From Helicobacter_F equorum (GTDB lineage: Bacteria > Campylobacterota > Campylobacteria > Campylobacterales > Helicobacteraceae), in assembly GCF_042649585.1 (NCBI RefSeq), contig NZ_JBHRZM010000005.1, forward strand, positions 160,625 through 224,624: 64,000 nt of DNA. The letters are read 5' to 3'. The notes beneath the pieces were generated by a model. That model was given only the letters and a program-made list of their open reading frames with translations, made no database searches and had not been told where the DNA came from. Each line of letters begins with the position of its first letter. Position 1 is the first letter of the stretch. Positions 25,116-33,875 of the stretch are shown in pieces. Both the position numbers and the translations under genes were made by a program.

Positions 25116-26012
25116 ATGAATATTATTGTCCCTGCTACAAGTGCAAATCTTGGTCCAGGCTTTGATTCTTTGGGGTTGGCGTTAGGTTTATATAATAAGA
25201 TTCAAATTACCCCTGCACATATTACAAGTATCCAAATTGTGGGTGAAGGTGAGCATTATGTGAAATTGAAAGTTGATAATGTGTTTGTGAAGATTTTTTC
25301 ACAGATTCTAGAACGCTATGATAGACAAGCACATTGTAAATTTTTGTTTGAAAATGCCATACCAGTATCGCGTGGTTTGGGGTCGAGTTCGGCTGTGATT
25401 GTAAGTGCGATTTATGCTGCACTCACATATGTTGGAGAAGCTATTGATAAGCAAAAAATTTTAAATTTGGCTACAGAGTATGAAAATCATCCAGATAATG
25501 TTACTCCGGCAGTTTTTGGTGGCTTTAATGTCGCGATTTTGGAACATTATGGCAACAAGATTCAATCGCAAAATGTTGTGCATATGCATACAGACATTCC
25601 TGATAGCGTGTGTGCTGTGGTAGCCATACCTACACGCACTATGTCTACCAAACACTCTCGCAAAGCATTGCCAAAGTACTATAGTCTAAGGGATTGTGTG
25701 TTTAATCTCTCGCATTCCTCACTTCTTAGTGTAGCATTTTTTCAAAAGGATTGGGAGAAATTGCGCTTGGCAAGTAGAGATAGGATTCACCAAAATACGC
25801 GTATGAAAGCCCTACCTATGCTTTTTGCTTTGCAAAAAACCGCACTAGAGTATGGTGCATTGCTAAGCACATTGAGTGGTAGCGGATCGTCGTTTCTAAA
25901 TATATGTTATAGAGATGATAGTAAAAAACTTGCAAGTGTGTTGGCAGAAAAATTTCCACAGTGTCGCATTCTCGAGTTGGAGTTTGATAATATGGGTGTT
26001 AGAGAATTTTAA
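25116..26012 (+). CDS. thrB: Homoserine kinase ThrB
   Basis: A 298-residue GHMP kinase that phosphorylates homoserine for threonine synthesis. It opens with VPATSANLGPGFDSLGLALG and carries the GHMP ATP loop PVSRGLGSSSAVIVSAI near residue 90; the C-terminal ALLSTLSGSGSSFLNIC is motif 3. HPDNVTPAVFGG is also family-typical. It begins 11 bases after tsaB and precedes ylxR-infB, a grouping I recall from H. pylori. Confidence 0.94.
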   Translation: MNIIVPATSANLGPGFDSLGLALGLYNKIQITPAHITSIQIVGEGEHYVKLKVDNVFVKIFSQILERYDRQAHCKFLFENAIPVSRGLGSSSAVIVSAIYAALTYVGEAIDKQKILNLATEYENHPDNVTPAVFGGFNVAILEHYGNKIQSQNVVHMHTDIPDSVCAVVAIPTRTMSTKHSRKALPKYYSLRDCVFNLSHSSLLSVAFFQKDWEKLRLASRDRIHQNTRMKALPMLFALQKTALEYGALLSTLSGSGSSFLNICYRDDSKKLASVLAEKFPQCRILELEFDNMGVREF

Positions 26013-26024
26013 CTAGAATGTTGG

Positions 26025-26030
26025 TATAAT
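26025..26030 (+). promoter_or_regulatory. -10-like box abutting the ylxR start
   Basis: TATAAT directly adjoins the GTG used as the start of ylxR. If it is a working promoter, its transcript would begin downstream of that GTG, so either translation starts later (ATG 26055) or the box is not used. Confidence 0.35.
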
Positions 26031-26252
26031 GTGAGAAATCCTAAACAAACAAGAATGTGCGTGGTGTGTAGGGGCAGGTTTTTGCAACACACACTCCAAA
26101 GGTTTCAAGTTACGCACAATACTTTATGTGTATTTAGTGGTGTTGGTAGGAGTTTTTATATTTGTGCACAATGTTATCAAGATCCAAAAGCATTGCGTGG
26201 TGTCATGAGGCGTTATAATATACAACAAATTACAGAATCTAAAGGAGTGTAG
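26031..26252 (+). CDS. ylxR: YlxR/DUF448 RNA-binding protein
   Basis: A 73-residue basic protein with the family signature TRMCVVCRGRF near the N-terminus and the later YICAQCYQDPKAL. YlxR proteins are small nucleic-acid binders nearly always encoded next to infB, as here (5 bases apart, AAAGGAG of infB inside the ylxR tail). GTG 26031 is taken as start because it gives the expected residues before the signature, although no Shine-Dalgarno is seen. The start is uncertain. Confidence 0.78.
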   Translation: MRNPKQTRMCVVCRGRFLQHTLQRFQVTHNTLCVFSGVGRSFYICAQCYQDPKALRGVMRRYNIQQITESKGV

Positions 26253-26257
26253 TAGAT

Positions 26258-28849
26258 ATGGCAAAAGTGAGATTGGCTGAAGTAGCTGAAGAATGCGCAA
26301 AAACAACAAAAGAAGTCTTTGAAAAAGCCCTAGAAATGGGGTTAAAAGTCAAGACAACTTCCTCAAGTATAACAGAAGAGGAAGCAGGCGCGTTATATGA
26401 GTTTTTATCTACAGGCAAGAATCCAAACCCACCAAAACCAAAGACTCAAGCCAAAGAAAAAACCTCGACAAAAAAGACAGCTACAAGGCCAAAAACACAA
26501 AATACTAAGACTCCAAAAGAGGAAAAACCACAAGAACAAGATTCTATAGATATATCCAAAGCAGAGTTAAAGACTCCTCTTGTAGATTTTGTGCAAATAC
26601 AGCCCAAGATAGAAGTAGCTTCTCCCTTACAGATTGCACAAGATGACACGCAAAATAAAGAGCCAGAAAAAAGAGGATTACGTATTGTCCGCAAAAACGA
26701 TCAAGTAAAGCCAACTCCACAAGCACAACTTAAAGCCACGCAATCCGTGAGCTACAAGGAGCTTCTTGCGCAAACTCAAGATGAGGGCTACAATAAAAAA
26801 CCCAAAAAAGTAGCAAAATCTCGCCCTACCAATAAACATAGCGATGAACACAAGATCGATATTTTAGAGGATAGAGAGATTACTTTTGATCGCGATTATG
26901 ATGATGAGCAAGATGAAATCATGCTTTTTGATCTTAATGAGCGTGAAATGCGTGATGAGGAAGAGGAAAATCGCATTAAACAAGCGATCACTGATCGCGT
27001 GCAGGTGCATAAAAAAAGTCCTTGGATGAATGAGGGTTCTATCCGTCGTGGTGGTAAGAAAAATAAAAAATACCAACAAAAAGAACCACCAAAAGAGTTA
27101 AAAAGCGTGATCACTATTCCTGAAGAAGTGCGTGTATATGAGTTTGCTGATCTTTCTGGTAGAGAGCTTAAAGATGTGATAAAAGCACTTTTTGATTTAG
27201 GGGTTATGGCGACAAAAAATGACTTTTTGGATAAGGATTCTATTGAGATTTTGGCAGAGGAATTTAAAATCCAAGTCTCAATTTTGGATCAAAAAAGTAG
27301 CTTTGAAGTCGTGTATGAAGAAAACACACAATTCCTTGCAGAGCGACCACCTGTGGTAACTATCATGGGGCATGTCGATCATGGAAAAACTTCTTTGCTC
27401 GATTATATTCGTAATTCGCGAGTGGCACACAAGGAAGCTGGTGGTATCACACAACATATCGGTGCATACATGGTGCAAAAAGATAATAAGACAATTAGCT
27501 TTATTGATACACCCGGACACGAAGCATTTAGCAGTATGCGTAGTCGTGGCACACAAGTTACAGATATTGCTATTATTGTAATAGCTGCAGATGATGGTGT
27601 CAAGCCTCAAACCATTGAAGCGCTAAATCACGCTAAAGCAGCAGGTGTGCAGATTATTATTGCGATGAATAAAATGGATAAAGAGAATGTTAATCCTGAT
27701 AAACTCAAGGCTGAATGTGCTGAACTCGGATTCACGCCAAATGAATGGGGTGGAGAGTATGAGTTTATCCCTATATCCGCTAAAACTGGTATGGGTGTAG
27801 ATACGCTGTTAGAAACGATTATTATACAAGCCCAACTCTTGGAGCTAAAGGCTGCAAAGGAAGGTAAGGCAAAGGCTGTTGTGTTGGAGGGTAGTTTAGA
27901 GAAAGGTAGAGGACCTGTGGCGACTATCATCGTGCAGAGTGGGACATTGCAGGTGGGAGATTCTGTGGTAGCAGGGACTGCATTTGGGCGCATACGAGCA
28001 ATGAATGATGATATGGGTAAGCCGATAAAATCCCTTACGCCCTCAAGTATTGCACAGATTGTTGGTTTATCTGAAGTGCCAGAAGCCGGAAGCACTCTTG
28101 TTGCACTAGATAGTGAGGCACAAGCGCGAGAATATGCCCAAAAACGCGCTTCGTATTTGCGACAAAAAGAGCTTAGCAAAACGACGAAAGTTACTTTTGA
28201 GGAATTGGGTGACATGGTAGCACAGGGGAATTTAGCGGTGTTGCCTGTGATTGTGAAAGCCGATACTCAAGGTAGTCTTGAAGCCATTAAGGCAAGTTTA
28301 GAAGGGCTTAGTAATGATGAGGTGCGTATTAATATCGTAAGTGCGAGTGTTGGGGGGATTACTGATGGCGATGTCTCCCTTGCAAGCACTAGTGAAAATA
28401 GCTTTATACTTGGTTTTAATGTGCGCCCTACAGGCAATGTGAAGGCAAAGGCAAAAGAGTTAAATGTTGAGATTAAGACATATTCGGTAATTTACGCATT
28501 GCTTGATGAGCTAAAAGGACTTGTATCAGGCTTGATGAGTCCAGTTATACAAGAGGAAAATACAGGACAAGCACAAGTTCGAGAGACATTTACCATACCA
28601 AAGGTTGGTGTTGTTGCTGGTTGCATGGTGGTAGATGGCACCATTACTCGCGGAATCAAAGTGCGTCTTATACGCGATGGCGTGGTGGTGCATACAGGTC
28701 AAATTACTTCACTTAAGAGATTCAAAGATGATGTAAAAGAAGTGAGCAAGGGCTATGAGTGCGGAATTATGCTTGAAAACTATAATGATGTGCGTGTAGG
28801 TGATGTGTTTGAGACTTTTAAGGAGATTCACACAAATGCACAAATATAA
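26258..28849 (+). CDS. infB: Translation initiation factor IF-2
   Basis: An 863-residue GTPase that brings initiator tRNA to the ribosome. A short IF2-N helical domain (residues 1-55) is followed by a long charged, Lys/Pro/Gln-rich disordered stretch to about 290. The G domain then has GHVDHGKTSLLDYIR (G1), DTPGHEAF (G3) and AMNKMDK (G4), followed by beta-barrel domains and the C2 domain ending FETFKEI. All are intact. The usual downstream partners rbfA and rimP are absent; a 105-base spacer and a CapA-type gene follow. Confidence 0.96.
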   Translation: MAKVRLAEVAEECAKTTKEVFEKALEMGLKVKTTSSSITEEEAGALYEFLSTGKNPNPPKPKTQAKEKTSTKKTATRPKTQNTKTPKEEKPQEQDSIDISKAELKTPLVDFVQIQPKIEVASPLQIAQDDTQNKEPEKRGLRIVRKNDQVKPTPQAQLKATQSVSYKELLAQTQDEGYNKKPKKVAKSRPTNKHSDEHKIDILEDREITFDRDYDDEQDEIMLFDLNEREMRDEEEENRIKQAITDRVQVHKKSPWMNEGSIRRGGKKNKKYQQKEPPKELKSVITIPEEVRVYEFADLSGRELKDVIKALFDLGVMATKNDFLDKDSIEILAEEFKIQVSILDQKSSFEVVYEENTQFLAERPPVVTIMGHVDHGKTSLLDYIRNSRVAHKEAGGITQHIGAYMVQKDNKTISFIDTPGHEAFSSMRSRGTQVTDIAIIVIAADDGVKPQTIEALNHAKAAGVQIIIAMNKMDKENVNPDKLKAECAELGFTPNEWGGEYEFIPISAKTGMGVDTLLETIIIQAQLLELKAAKEGKAKAVVLEGSLEKGRGPVATIIVQSGTLQVGDSVVAGTAFGRIRAMNDDMGKPIKSLTPSSIAQIVGLSEVPEAGSTLVALDSEAQAREYAQKRASYLRQKELSKTTKVTFEELGDMVAQGNLAVLPVIVKADTQGSLEAIKASLEGLSNDEVRINIVSASVGGITDGDVSLASTSENSFILGFNVRPTGNVKAKAKELNVEIKTYSVIYALLDELKGLVSGLMSPVIQEENTGQAQVRETFTIPKVGVVAGCMVVDGTITRGIKVRLIRDGVVVHTGQITSLKRFKDDVKEVSKGYECGIMLENYNDVRVGDVFETFKEIHTNAQI

Positions 28850-28938
28850 GTGTTAAGTTTGGTAACACACAAAGTTTATGGGTAAATGATAATTTCGTTG
28901 ATATTTGGGGTGTGTGATAATTAAAAGATGGAAAGTGA

Positions 28939-28944
28939 TAAAAT
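28939..28944 (+). promoter_or_regulatory. Probable -10 box of the CapA-type gene
   Basis: TAAAAT in context GTGATAAAAT, 17 bases before the ATG, separating this gene from the infB unit. The AAAAAGGG ribosome site follows. Confidence 0.4.
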
Positions 28945-28960
28945 GTAAAAAGGGTTGTGT

Positions 28961-30112
28961 ATGGGGATTTTTATTTGTGGTGATATTGTCAGTAAGCCTC
29001 GCATAGAAGTATGCCATGAATTGTCAGATCTTATTAATAAAAATTTAAGTTTTTGTAACCTCGAAGCTCCTATCAGTGGTGTTGGAGTGCCTATCATCAA
29101 GGCAGGACCGCATATGTCCCAAGATTCTCATGTTATCGCAGATCTTGCAAATTTAGGTTTTGATGTATTTTGTTTAGCGAATAATCATATTTTTGATTAT
29201 GGTGCAGATGCTTTGCAATCCACGATGGACGTGATCACACAACATAAAGCGGAATATATAGGATCGTATAATACATCTACCACCCCCCCCCCTATTATAA
29301 GAACACAGATCAATAATACACGCATTGGTGTGATTAATGGTGGCGAGAGTCAGTTTGGGGCATTAGATAGTGTTGGAATTTTTTTAGATGCAGAATGTGG
29401 ATATGTGGATTTGTTTGATGAAGCTTTTGTTCGGCAAATAGTAGAGTTGCGTGCAAATGTTGATGTCTTAATAGCTATTGTTCATGCTGGATTAGAGAAT
29501 GTTGATTTACCTTTGCCCCAATTTCGTAGATTCTATAAATTTTTGTGTGATATGGGTGTAGATATTATTGTTGGACATCACCCGCATTGGGCACAGGGCT
29601 ATGAGTCGTATTACACAAGACAAAGAGAGTGCTTAATATTTTATAGTCTTGGAAACTTTGCATTTTGTACGCCACATAAGGCTTATACCCAAAGAGAACA
29701 AGAGAGTTTTAGTGTACTTTTAGATTTTGCTAATGGGAAACTTAAGGACTTCACATTATTTTTTCATAAACAAATATTTACACCAAATGCCTGTAGGGTA
29801 GAATTATGTCAAGAAACAGATGTTAGTTTTAGTGTTCAAGCGCTCAATGAGATATTGCTGGATGAACAAAGATATAAGCAAGAGATTCTTACACTTGTCA
29901 AAAACACTATGGAAACATATAAGTTTTATTATGATTTGGCATTTCTTATACCCTCTAAACAATTTTCTTTATGGAGTAATGTTAAAGTTTTATGCAAAAG
30001 ATGGTTTTTCCCTACAAGAGGACTTCACCAAAGAGAAGCTTTATTATTGCATAATATCCATATTCCCACACATCGTTTTGTGCAAGAAATAGCTCTTAGA
30101 GGGAATACATAA
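28961..30112 (+). CDS. CapA-family metallophosphatase-like protein containing a C10 tract
   Basis: About 383 residues from ATG 28961, with AAAAAGGG seven bases upstream. It matches the poly-gamma-glutamate CapA family (calcineurin-like fold). Motifs are IFICGDIVSKP at the start, FCNLEAPIS, CLANNHIFDYG (N-H dyad), a central VIVHAGLEN-like IAIVHAGLENVD, and GHHPHWAQGYE with SLGNF. No signal peptide is present, unlike many CapA proteins, and the other cap genes are missing, so capsule synthesis is not implied. A run of ten C residues at 29283-29292 encodes three Pro residues and is in frame here. The last 100 residues are rich in aromatic residues and less recognisable. Confidence 0.8.
   Translation: MGIFICGDIVSKPRIEVCHELSDLINKNLSFCNLEAPISGVGVPIIKAGPHMSQDSHVIADLANLGFDVFCLANNHIFDYGADALQSTMDVITQHKAEYIGSYNTSTTPPPIIRTQINNTRIGVINGGESQFGALDSVGIFLDAECGYVDLFDEAFVRQIVELRANVDVLIAIVHAGLENVDLPLPQFRRFYKFLCDMGVDIIVGHHPHWAQGYESYYTRQRECLIFYSLGNFAFCTPHKAYTQREQESFSVLLDFANGKLKDFTLFFHKQIFTPNACRVELCQETDVSFSVQALNEILLDEQRYKQEILTLVKNTMETYKFYYDLAFLIPSKQFSLWSNVKVLCKRWFFPTRGLHQREALLLHNIHIPTHRFVQEIALRGNT
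29283..29292 (+). repeat. C10 homopolymer inside the CapA-type gene
   Basis: Ten consecutive C residues within codons for T-T-P-P-P at about residue 110. Gain or loss of one C would shift the frame and truncate the protein, the classic slipped-strand phase-variation design of Helicobacter and Campylobacter. Confidence 0.85.
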
Positions 30113-30152
30113 CAAGCTTTGTGTCGTGTAGCTTTATTCTTTTATTGAGACA

Positions 30153-30767
30153 TTAGTGTTTTTGATTGTAACCCAAAACTTTTTGCAATATAGTTGTTCG
30201 CAACTCCTCTGTTGTGGGAATTTTTAGTTTTGGGTTTTGGAGTGTGCTACTAAGGATAGCACGGGAGTTTTTTAGCTTAGCGATTTTGCTTTGGGTAAGT
30301 TTATCGGCTTTAGTAAAAATTGTTACAATCTCTTGATCACCGCGTTTGAGATTTGTTAGGAATTGCAATACCTCATCATCTTGTGCTAGATTTGGATGAC
30401 GAGCATCACGCAAATGTATAAAAAGTTTGATTGCACTGCGTTTTTGTAAAAACTCTAGCAAGTTTTTCTCCCATTTCGCCTTTGTTTCTTTGCTCACTTT
30501 GGCATATCCAAAGCCAGGAAGATCCACAAATACAAGCGGAAGTATCTCATTATTCTTGATAAACTCCACTCCAAAAAAATTGATAAGTTGTGTTTTACCA
30601 GGTGTGGCAGAGCTTTTGGCTAATTTTTTGCCTAGCAGTATATTAAGGAAGCTTGATTTTCCTACATTGCTACGTCCTAAAAAAACAATTTCACTACTTT
30701 GTGGGCTTGGAGCTTGTGCGATGTGTTGTGCACTTGTGAGAAAACGCGCATTTTTGGTAATAAGCAT
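30153..30767 (-). CDS. engB: Ribosome biogenesis GTPase EngB (YihA/YsxC)
   Basis: About 204 residues from ATG 30767; the first in-frame start at 30842 would overlap lptA deeply. G1 is GRSNVGKSSFLN, G2/G3 are TPGKTQLINFF and DLPGFGYAKVSKE, and G4 is TKADKL. EngB assists assembly of the large ribosomal subunit and is usually essential. It lies 13 bases after lptA in the same direction, as I recall in H. pylori. Confidence 0.92.
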   Translation of the reverse strand: MLITKNARFLTSAQHIAQAPSPQSSEIVFLGRSNVGKSSFLNILLGKKLAKSSATPGKTQLINFFGVEFIKNNEILPLVFVDLPGFGYAKVSKETKAKWEKNLLEFLQKRSAIKLFIHLRDARHPNLAQDDEVLQFLTNLKRGDQEIVTIFTKADKLTQSKIAKLKNSRAILSSTLQNPKLKIPTTEELRTTILQKVLGYNQKH

Positions 30768-30780
30768 ATATACTCTTTTA

Positions 30781-31293
30781 TTATTTCTTTTGCTTGTTGT
30801 TTGAGGTACTTTGAGAATCTTTTGTATCTTCCTCCTCATCAAGTAAAAATATAAGCGTTGTAGGCTTGTCTTTTGCCCCTTGGGAATATGCTTGCCCTTT
30901 TTTGTTATTGAGAGTCATAAACTCTCCAATAATGGTATTTGGGCTATCTTTTTCTTGGATTTTAGCATTGTCATAGAGGCGATATTCATCAGCTACGGTG
31001 TCATACACCACTTTTTGTGCGCTACCATTTATTTTCCTGCCATCTTGGGTTTCTACATAAAATCTCACGTCGCCAGTCGCGGTATATTCTAAGGGTTTGC
31101 GTTTTTTATCTGTTTTGATGATGACTTTTTGTGCCCAAAGTTTATCATTTGCCTTTTTGATAAAGACGTCAGTATTAAGCTCAATGAGATTAGTTTTGTC
31201 ATCGCTTTGAAAGGTTTTTGCATTGACCTCGAGCTTTTCTGCACCCACAAGTATGTGTGCTAGTATGGGTATTAGGATACTAAGTTTTTTCAT
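30781..31293 (-). CDS. lptA: LptA/OstA-like periplasmic lipopolysaccharide transport protein
   Basis: A 170-residue exported protein with signal peptide ending near LVGA. The body has the LptA beta-jellyroll pattern: LEVNAKTFQSDDKTNLIELNTDVFIKKANDKLWAQKVIIKT and a DGRKINGSAQKVVYDTVADEYRLYDNAKIQEKDSPNTIIGE segment. LptA forms the bridge carrying lipopolysaccharide from LptC to LptD. A charged C-terminal tail (DEEEDTKDSQSTSNNKQKK) is outside the fold. It sits between mltD and engB. Confidence 0.87.
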   Translation of the reverse strand: MKKLSILIPILAHILVGAEKLEVNAKTFQSDDKTNLIELNTDVFIKKANDKLWAQKVIIKTDKKRKPLEYTATGDVRFYVETQDGRKINGSAQKVVYDTVADEYRLYDNAKIQEKDSPNTIIGEFMTLNNKKGQAYSQGAKDKPTTLIFLLDEEEDTKDSQSTSNNKQKK

Positions 31294-31306
31294 GCTACGC
31301 TACTCT

Positions 31307-32380
31307 TTAGGACTTTTTGGGAATTGGAATTACGACTTTTTGATTAATAGATAAATGTGAATTTTTTAGACCATTGATGCGTTTTAACTCATTAATGCTT
31401 GTTTTGTATTGGCGTGCAATAGAGCTTAGCGTATCGCCTTTTTGGACTTTATGCAACATAAAAGCAGAATTTGGCTTATAGTTTGTGTCAAAATGTTGCT
31501 TAAATCGTGCGAGTTTCTCATAGGGCAAATATACATTATATTCTTTGGTACTTGATCCGGGGGGTAAAAATGCGTATTTAAAATGCGCATTATAGCTTCG
31601 TAACTCATTTAATGACATTCCTGCATTTGTAGCGATAAGACCCAATGGCACACCACTTTTTAGCTTCAAAATTGCAAGTGTGTCCGTTGCGCCACGATTG
31701 AGGAGGTATTCAGAATTGTTATTTTTGAGAAAATCTGCATCATTAAACACAAGACTCATCGCTACAATTTTTCGGATATAGTTTCGTGTTTCAGGTGGGA
31801 GATATTTTTTTTCCTCATCCAAGAGAGTTTGCAAGGAGCTATCACCCCCAGCATCTTCTATGGCTTTTTGTAAGCGTGTATAACCACAATTATACGCCAT
31901 CATAGCTAGATACCACTCTCCGGTGAGATCGTGGAGTTGCTTTAAATATGTAATTGCTGCTTGTGTGCTTTTTATGGGATCTTGTCTTTCATCGATGTAT
32001 TCATTGATTTCTAGTCCTAAGCCTTTGGCGGTTCCAGGCATAAACTGCCAAATACCAGAAGCTTTTTTGGAGCTTTTGGCGTTGATAATAAATTCAGATT
32101 CAACCATTGCCAAAAATAAAAATTCTTGTGGTAAGCCTTCTTGGGCTATCATATTGCGTATAATGGGAATAAATACATAACTATTATCAAAGCGCTTAAG
32201 GAAATATTGCGCACTAGATTCTATGGCATTGCGTTGATCGGTTTGTTCGGGTAAAAAATCATAACTAAGCCCAAAAGATTGCAAAATCCTTGGCGTATGC
32301 TCATCACTATCAACAAAAGAATAATGCTCTACCGCCCATACATGGATACAAAATACTATACCAAAGAGTAAAAATCTCAT
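31307..32380 (-). CDS. mltD: Membrane-bound lytic murein transglycosylase D-like with LysM
   Basis: A 357-residue exported protein with a hydrophobic start (MRFLLFGIVFCIHVWA). The SLT catalytic domain lies at about 80-200: MVESEF holds the catalytic Glu, SSKKASGIWQFMPGTAKGLGL follows, and MAYNCGYTRL completes the site. A C-terminal LysM (HKVQKGDTLSSIARQYKTSINELKRINGL) binds peptidoglycan. No lipobox is evident. Such enzymes cut the glycan strand to 1,6-anhydro ends during growth. The 5' end overlaps tatD by four bases. Confidence 0.9.
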   Translation of the reverse strand: MRFLLFGIVFCIHVWAVEHYSFVDSDEHTPRILQSFGLSYDFLPEQTDQRNAIESSAQYFLKRFDNSYVFIPIIRNMIAQEGLPQEFLFLAMVESEFIINAKSSKKASGIWQFMPGTAKGLGLEINEYIDERQDPIKSTQAAITYLKQLHDLTGEWYLAMMAYNCGYTRLQKAIEDAGGDSSLQTLLDEEKKYLPPETRNYIRKIVAMSLVFNDADFLKNNNSEYLLNRGATDTLAILKLKSGVPLGLIATNAGMSLNELRSYNAHFKYAFLPPGSSTKEYNVYLPYEKLARFKQHFDTNYKPNSAFMLHKVQKGDTLSSIARQYKTSINELKRINGLKNSHLSINQKVVIPIPKKS

Positions 32381-33159
32381 ATAGCTTGCTCCAAAATAGG
32401 TGGAATCTGCGTAAAGAGCGCATAGGCATTCTGTGTGCTAAGAGTTCGAATCTCCTTGTCGCTTAGTGAGAGGATCTCGGCAATTTTTTCTGCAACAAAA
32501 GGAATATATTTTGGCTCGTTGCGCTCCCCTCTATGTGGATGAGGCGTGAGATAAGGTGCATCTGTTTCAAGCAAGATCCGATCTTTTGGCACAAGAGGAA
32601 GCACTTCAATGAGTCTTCGTGCATTTTTAAAGGTGCAAACTCCACCAATACCATAATAAAAGTTTTGTAATCCTAACAAGATTCTATCGGCATTAAAGCA
32701 GTGCAAGACACCTCTAAGTTCAGGATACGCTTTGAGGATTTCAAATGCATCATTTGAAGCCTCACGCACATGCACAATGAGTGGTTTTTTGTATTCTAGT
32801 GCAAGCTCAATTTGTGCGATAAAAAGTTTTTTTTGGCGGTTCTTGTAAGATTCAACCCCACTTTCAGGTAGGCGAAAATAATCCAAACCACACTCTCCAA
32901 TAGCCACACATTTTTCATCGCATACAAATCCTCGCAACAAATCCTCACTAAAGCTATCAAGTTCATATGGGTGAATCCCAGCAGCAAAATAAATATGTTG
33001 GTAGCGATGTGCGATTTCTCTAGCTTTAGGAAGATCACCACCAAATGCACCAGGTATGATAATTTGTTTAATCCCTGCATGTAGCGCATCAGCAATCACA
33101 CGATCCAAGTCTGCATCATATACTTGCGAATCTAAATGACAATGCGTATCAATCATCAT
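32377..33159 (-). CDS. tatD: TatD-family metal-dependent deoxyribonuclease
   Basis: A 260-residue TIM-barrel hydrolase. MMIDTHCHLDSQVYD carries the HxH metal pair, IGECGLDYFR the bridging Glu, IVHVREASNDAF and GVLHCFNAD further His ligands, and LLETDAPYLTPHPHRG the late Asp. The set is complete, so metal binding and 3'-5' DNA exonuclease or DNA repair activity are expected. It heads the minus-strand run tatD-mltD-lptA-engB and is divergent from ribE. Confidence 0.93.
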   Translation of the reverse strand: MMIDTHCHLDSQVYDADLDRVIADALHAGIKQIIIPGAFGGDLPKAREIAHRYQHIYFAAGIHPYELDSFSEDLLRGFVCDEKCVAIGECGLDYFRLPESGVESYKNRQKKLFIAQIELALEYKKPLIVHVREASNDAFEILKAYPELRGVLHCFNADRILLGLQNFYYGIGGVCTFKNARRLIEVLPLVPKDRILLETDAPYLTPHPHRGERNEPKYIPFVAEKIAEILSLSDKEIRTLSTQNAYALFTQIPPILEQAI

Positions 33160-33188
33160 CGTATAAACACCTTTTAGAGAAAATATGA

Positions 33189-33194
33189 TAAAAT
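33189..33194 (+). promoter_or_regulatory. Probable -10 box of ribE
   Basis: TAAAAT in context ATATGATAAAAT, about 40 bases before the ribE start codon. Confidence 0.4.
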
Positions 33195-33234
33195 TTAGCT
33201 AATTGTAACATAATAAATTTAAGCAAGGATTGCT

Positions 33235-33873
33235 ATGTTTAGTGGGCTTATTAGGGAGATTGGCAAGATCTCTTCTTTGGTTGGAAATAGACTTGAAGTG
33301 CTTTGTGCCTACCAACCACTTATAGGGGATTCTATAGCGGTAAATGGTGTGTGCCTCACTGCCATAGAATCTAGTCCTAGAGGATTTGTTGCTCAGCTTA
33401 GTGACACGACAAAAAGCCTTATTGCATTAGAAAAATTTACTTCTAACGCTCCTGTGCATATTGAACCAGCATTGCGTGCAGATTCTCGACTTGATGGGCA
33501 TATCGTGCAAGGACATATTGATGCTATAGGTGTGATTAGGCATATCACACATCTTCCTACCCAAAGTAATTTTTTTATCACGACTTCCGCACAGAGTTTG
33601 TGTGCTATTTTGCCAAAAGGTTCTATTAGTGTTGATGGTGTGAGTTTAACGGTTGTAGATGTTACACAAAATGGCTTTTGGCTTACGATTATACCTCATA
33701 CGCTACAAAATACGCTTTTTAAAACCTATACACTCGCCCAACGCGTGAATCTAGAAACAGATATGTTTGTGCGCAATACCTTAGAGGTTCTTAAACATCT
33801 TGAGATTCGTGGTAACAATGGGCATTCTCGCACATCGTGGGCAGATGTGGATCGTATCCAGCTTGCATTTTAA
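33235..33873 (+). CDS. ribE: Riboflavin synthase alpha chain RibE
   Basis: A 212-residue enzyme that dismutates two lumazines to riboflavin. It has the duplicated barrel: MFSGLIREIGKI, GDSIAVNGVCLTAI and DGHIVQGHIDAIG in the first half, GSISVDGVSLTVVDV and LETDMFVRN in the second. These are intact. The downstream flhX start follows the stop by two bases. Confidence 0.94.
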   Translation: MFSGLIREIGKISSLVGNRLEVLCAYQPLIGDSIAVNGVCLTAIESSPRGFVAQLSDTTKSLIALEKFTSNAPVHIEPALRADSRLDGHIVQGHIDAIGVIRHITHLPTQSNFFITTSAQSLCAILPKGSISVDGVSLTVVDVTQNGFWLTIIPHTLQNTLFKTYTLAQRVNLETDMFVRNTLEVLKHLEIRGNNGHSRTSWADVDRIQLAF

Positions 33874-33875
33874 CA

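Noticed and set aside
27278..28215. Long minus-strand frames opposite infB
   Set aside because: They mirror the well-conserved IF-2 G domain; codon use and composition fit the sense strand only.
28340..28360. G6 run in infB as a possible contingency tract
   Set aside because: Six bases in an essential, fully in-frame gene is too short and would be lethal if it shifted.
28851..28871. Weak inverted repeat GTGTTA/TAACAC after infB as a terminator
   Set aside because: Six-base stem without T-run; could be chance in AT-rich DNA.
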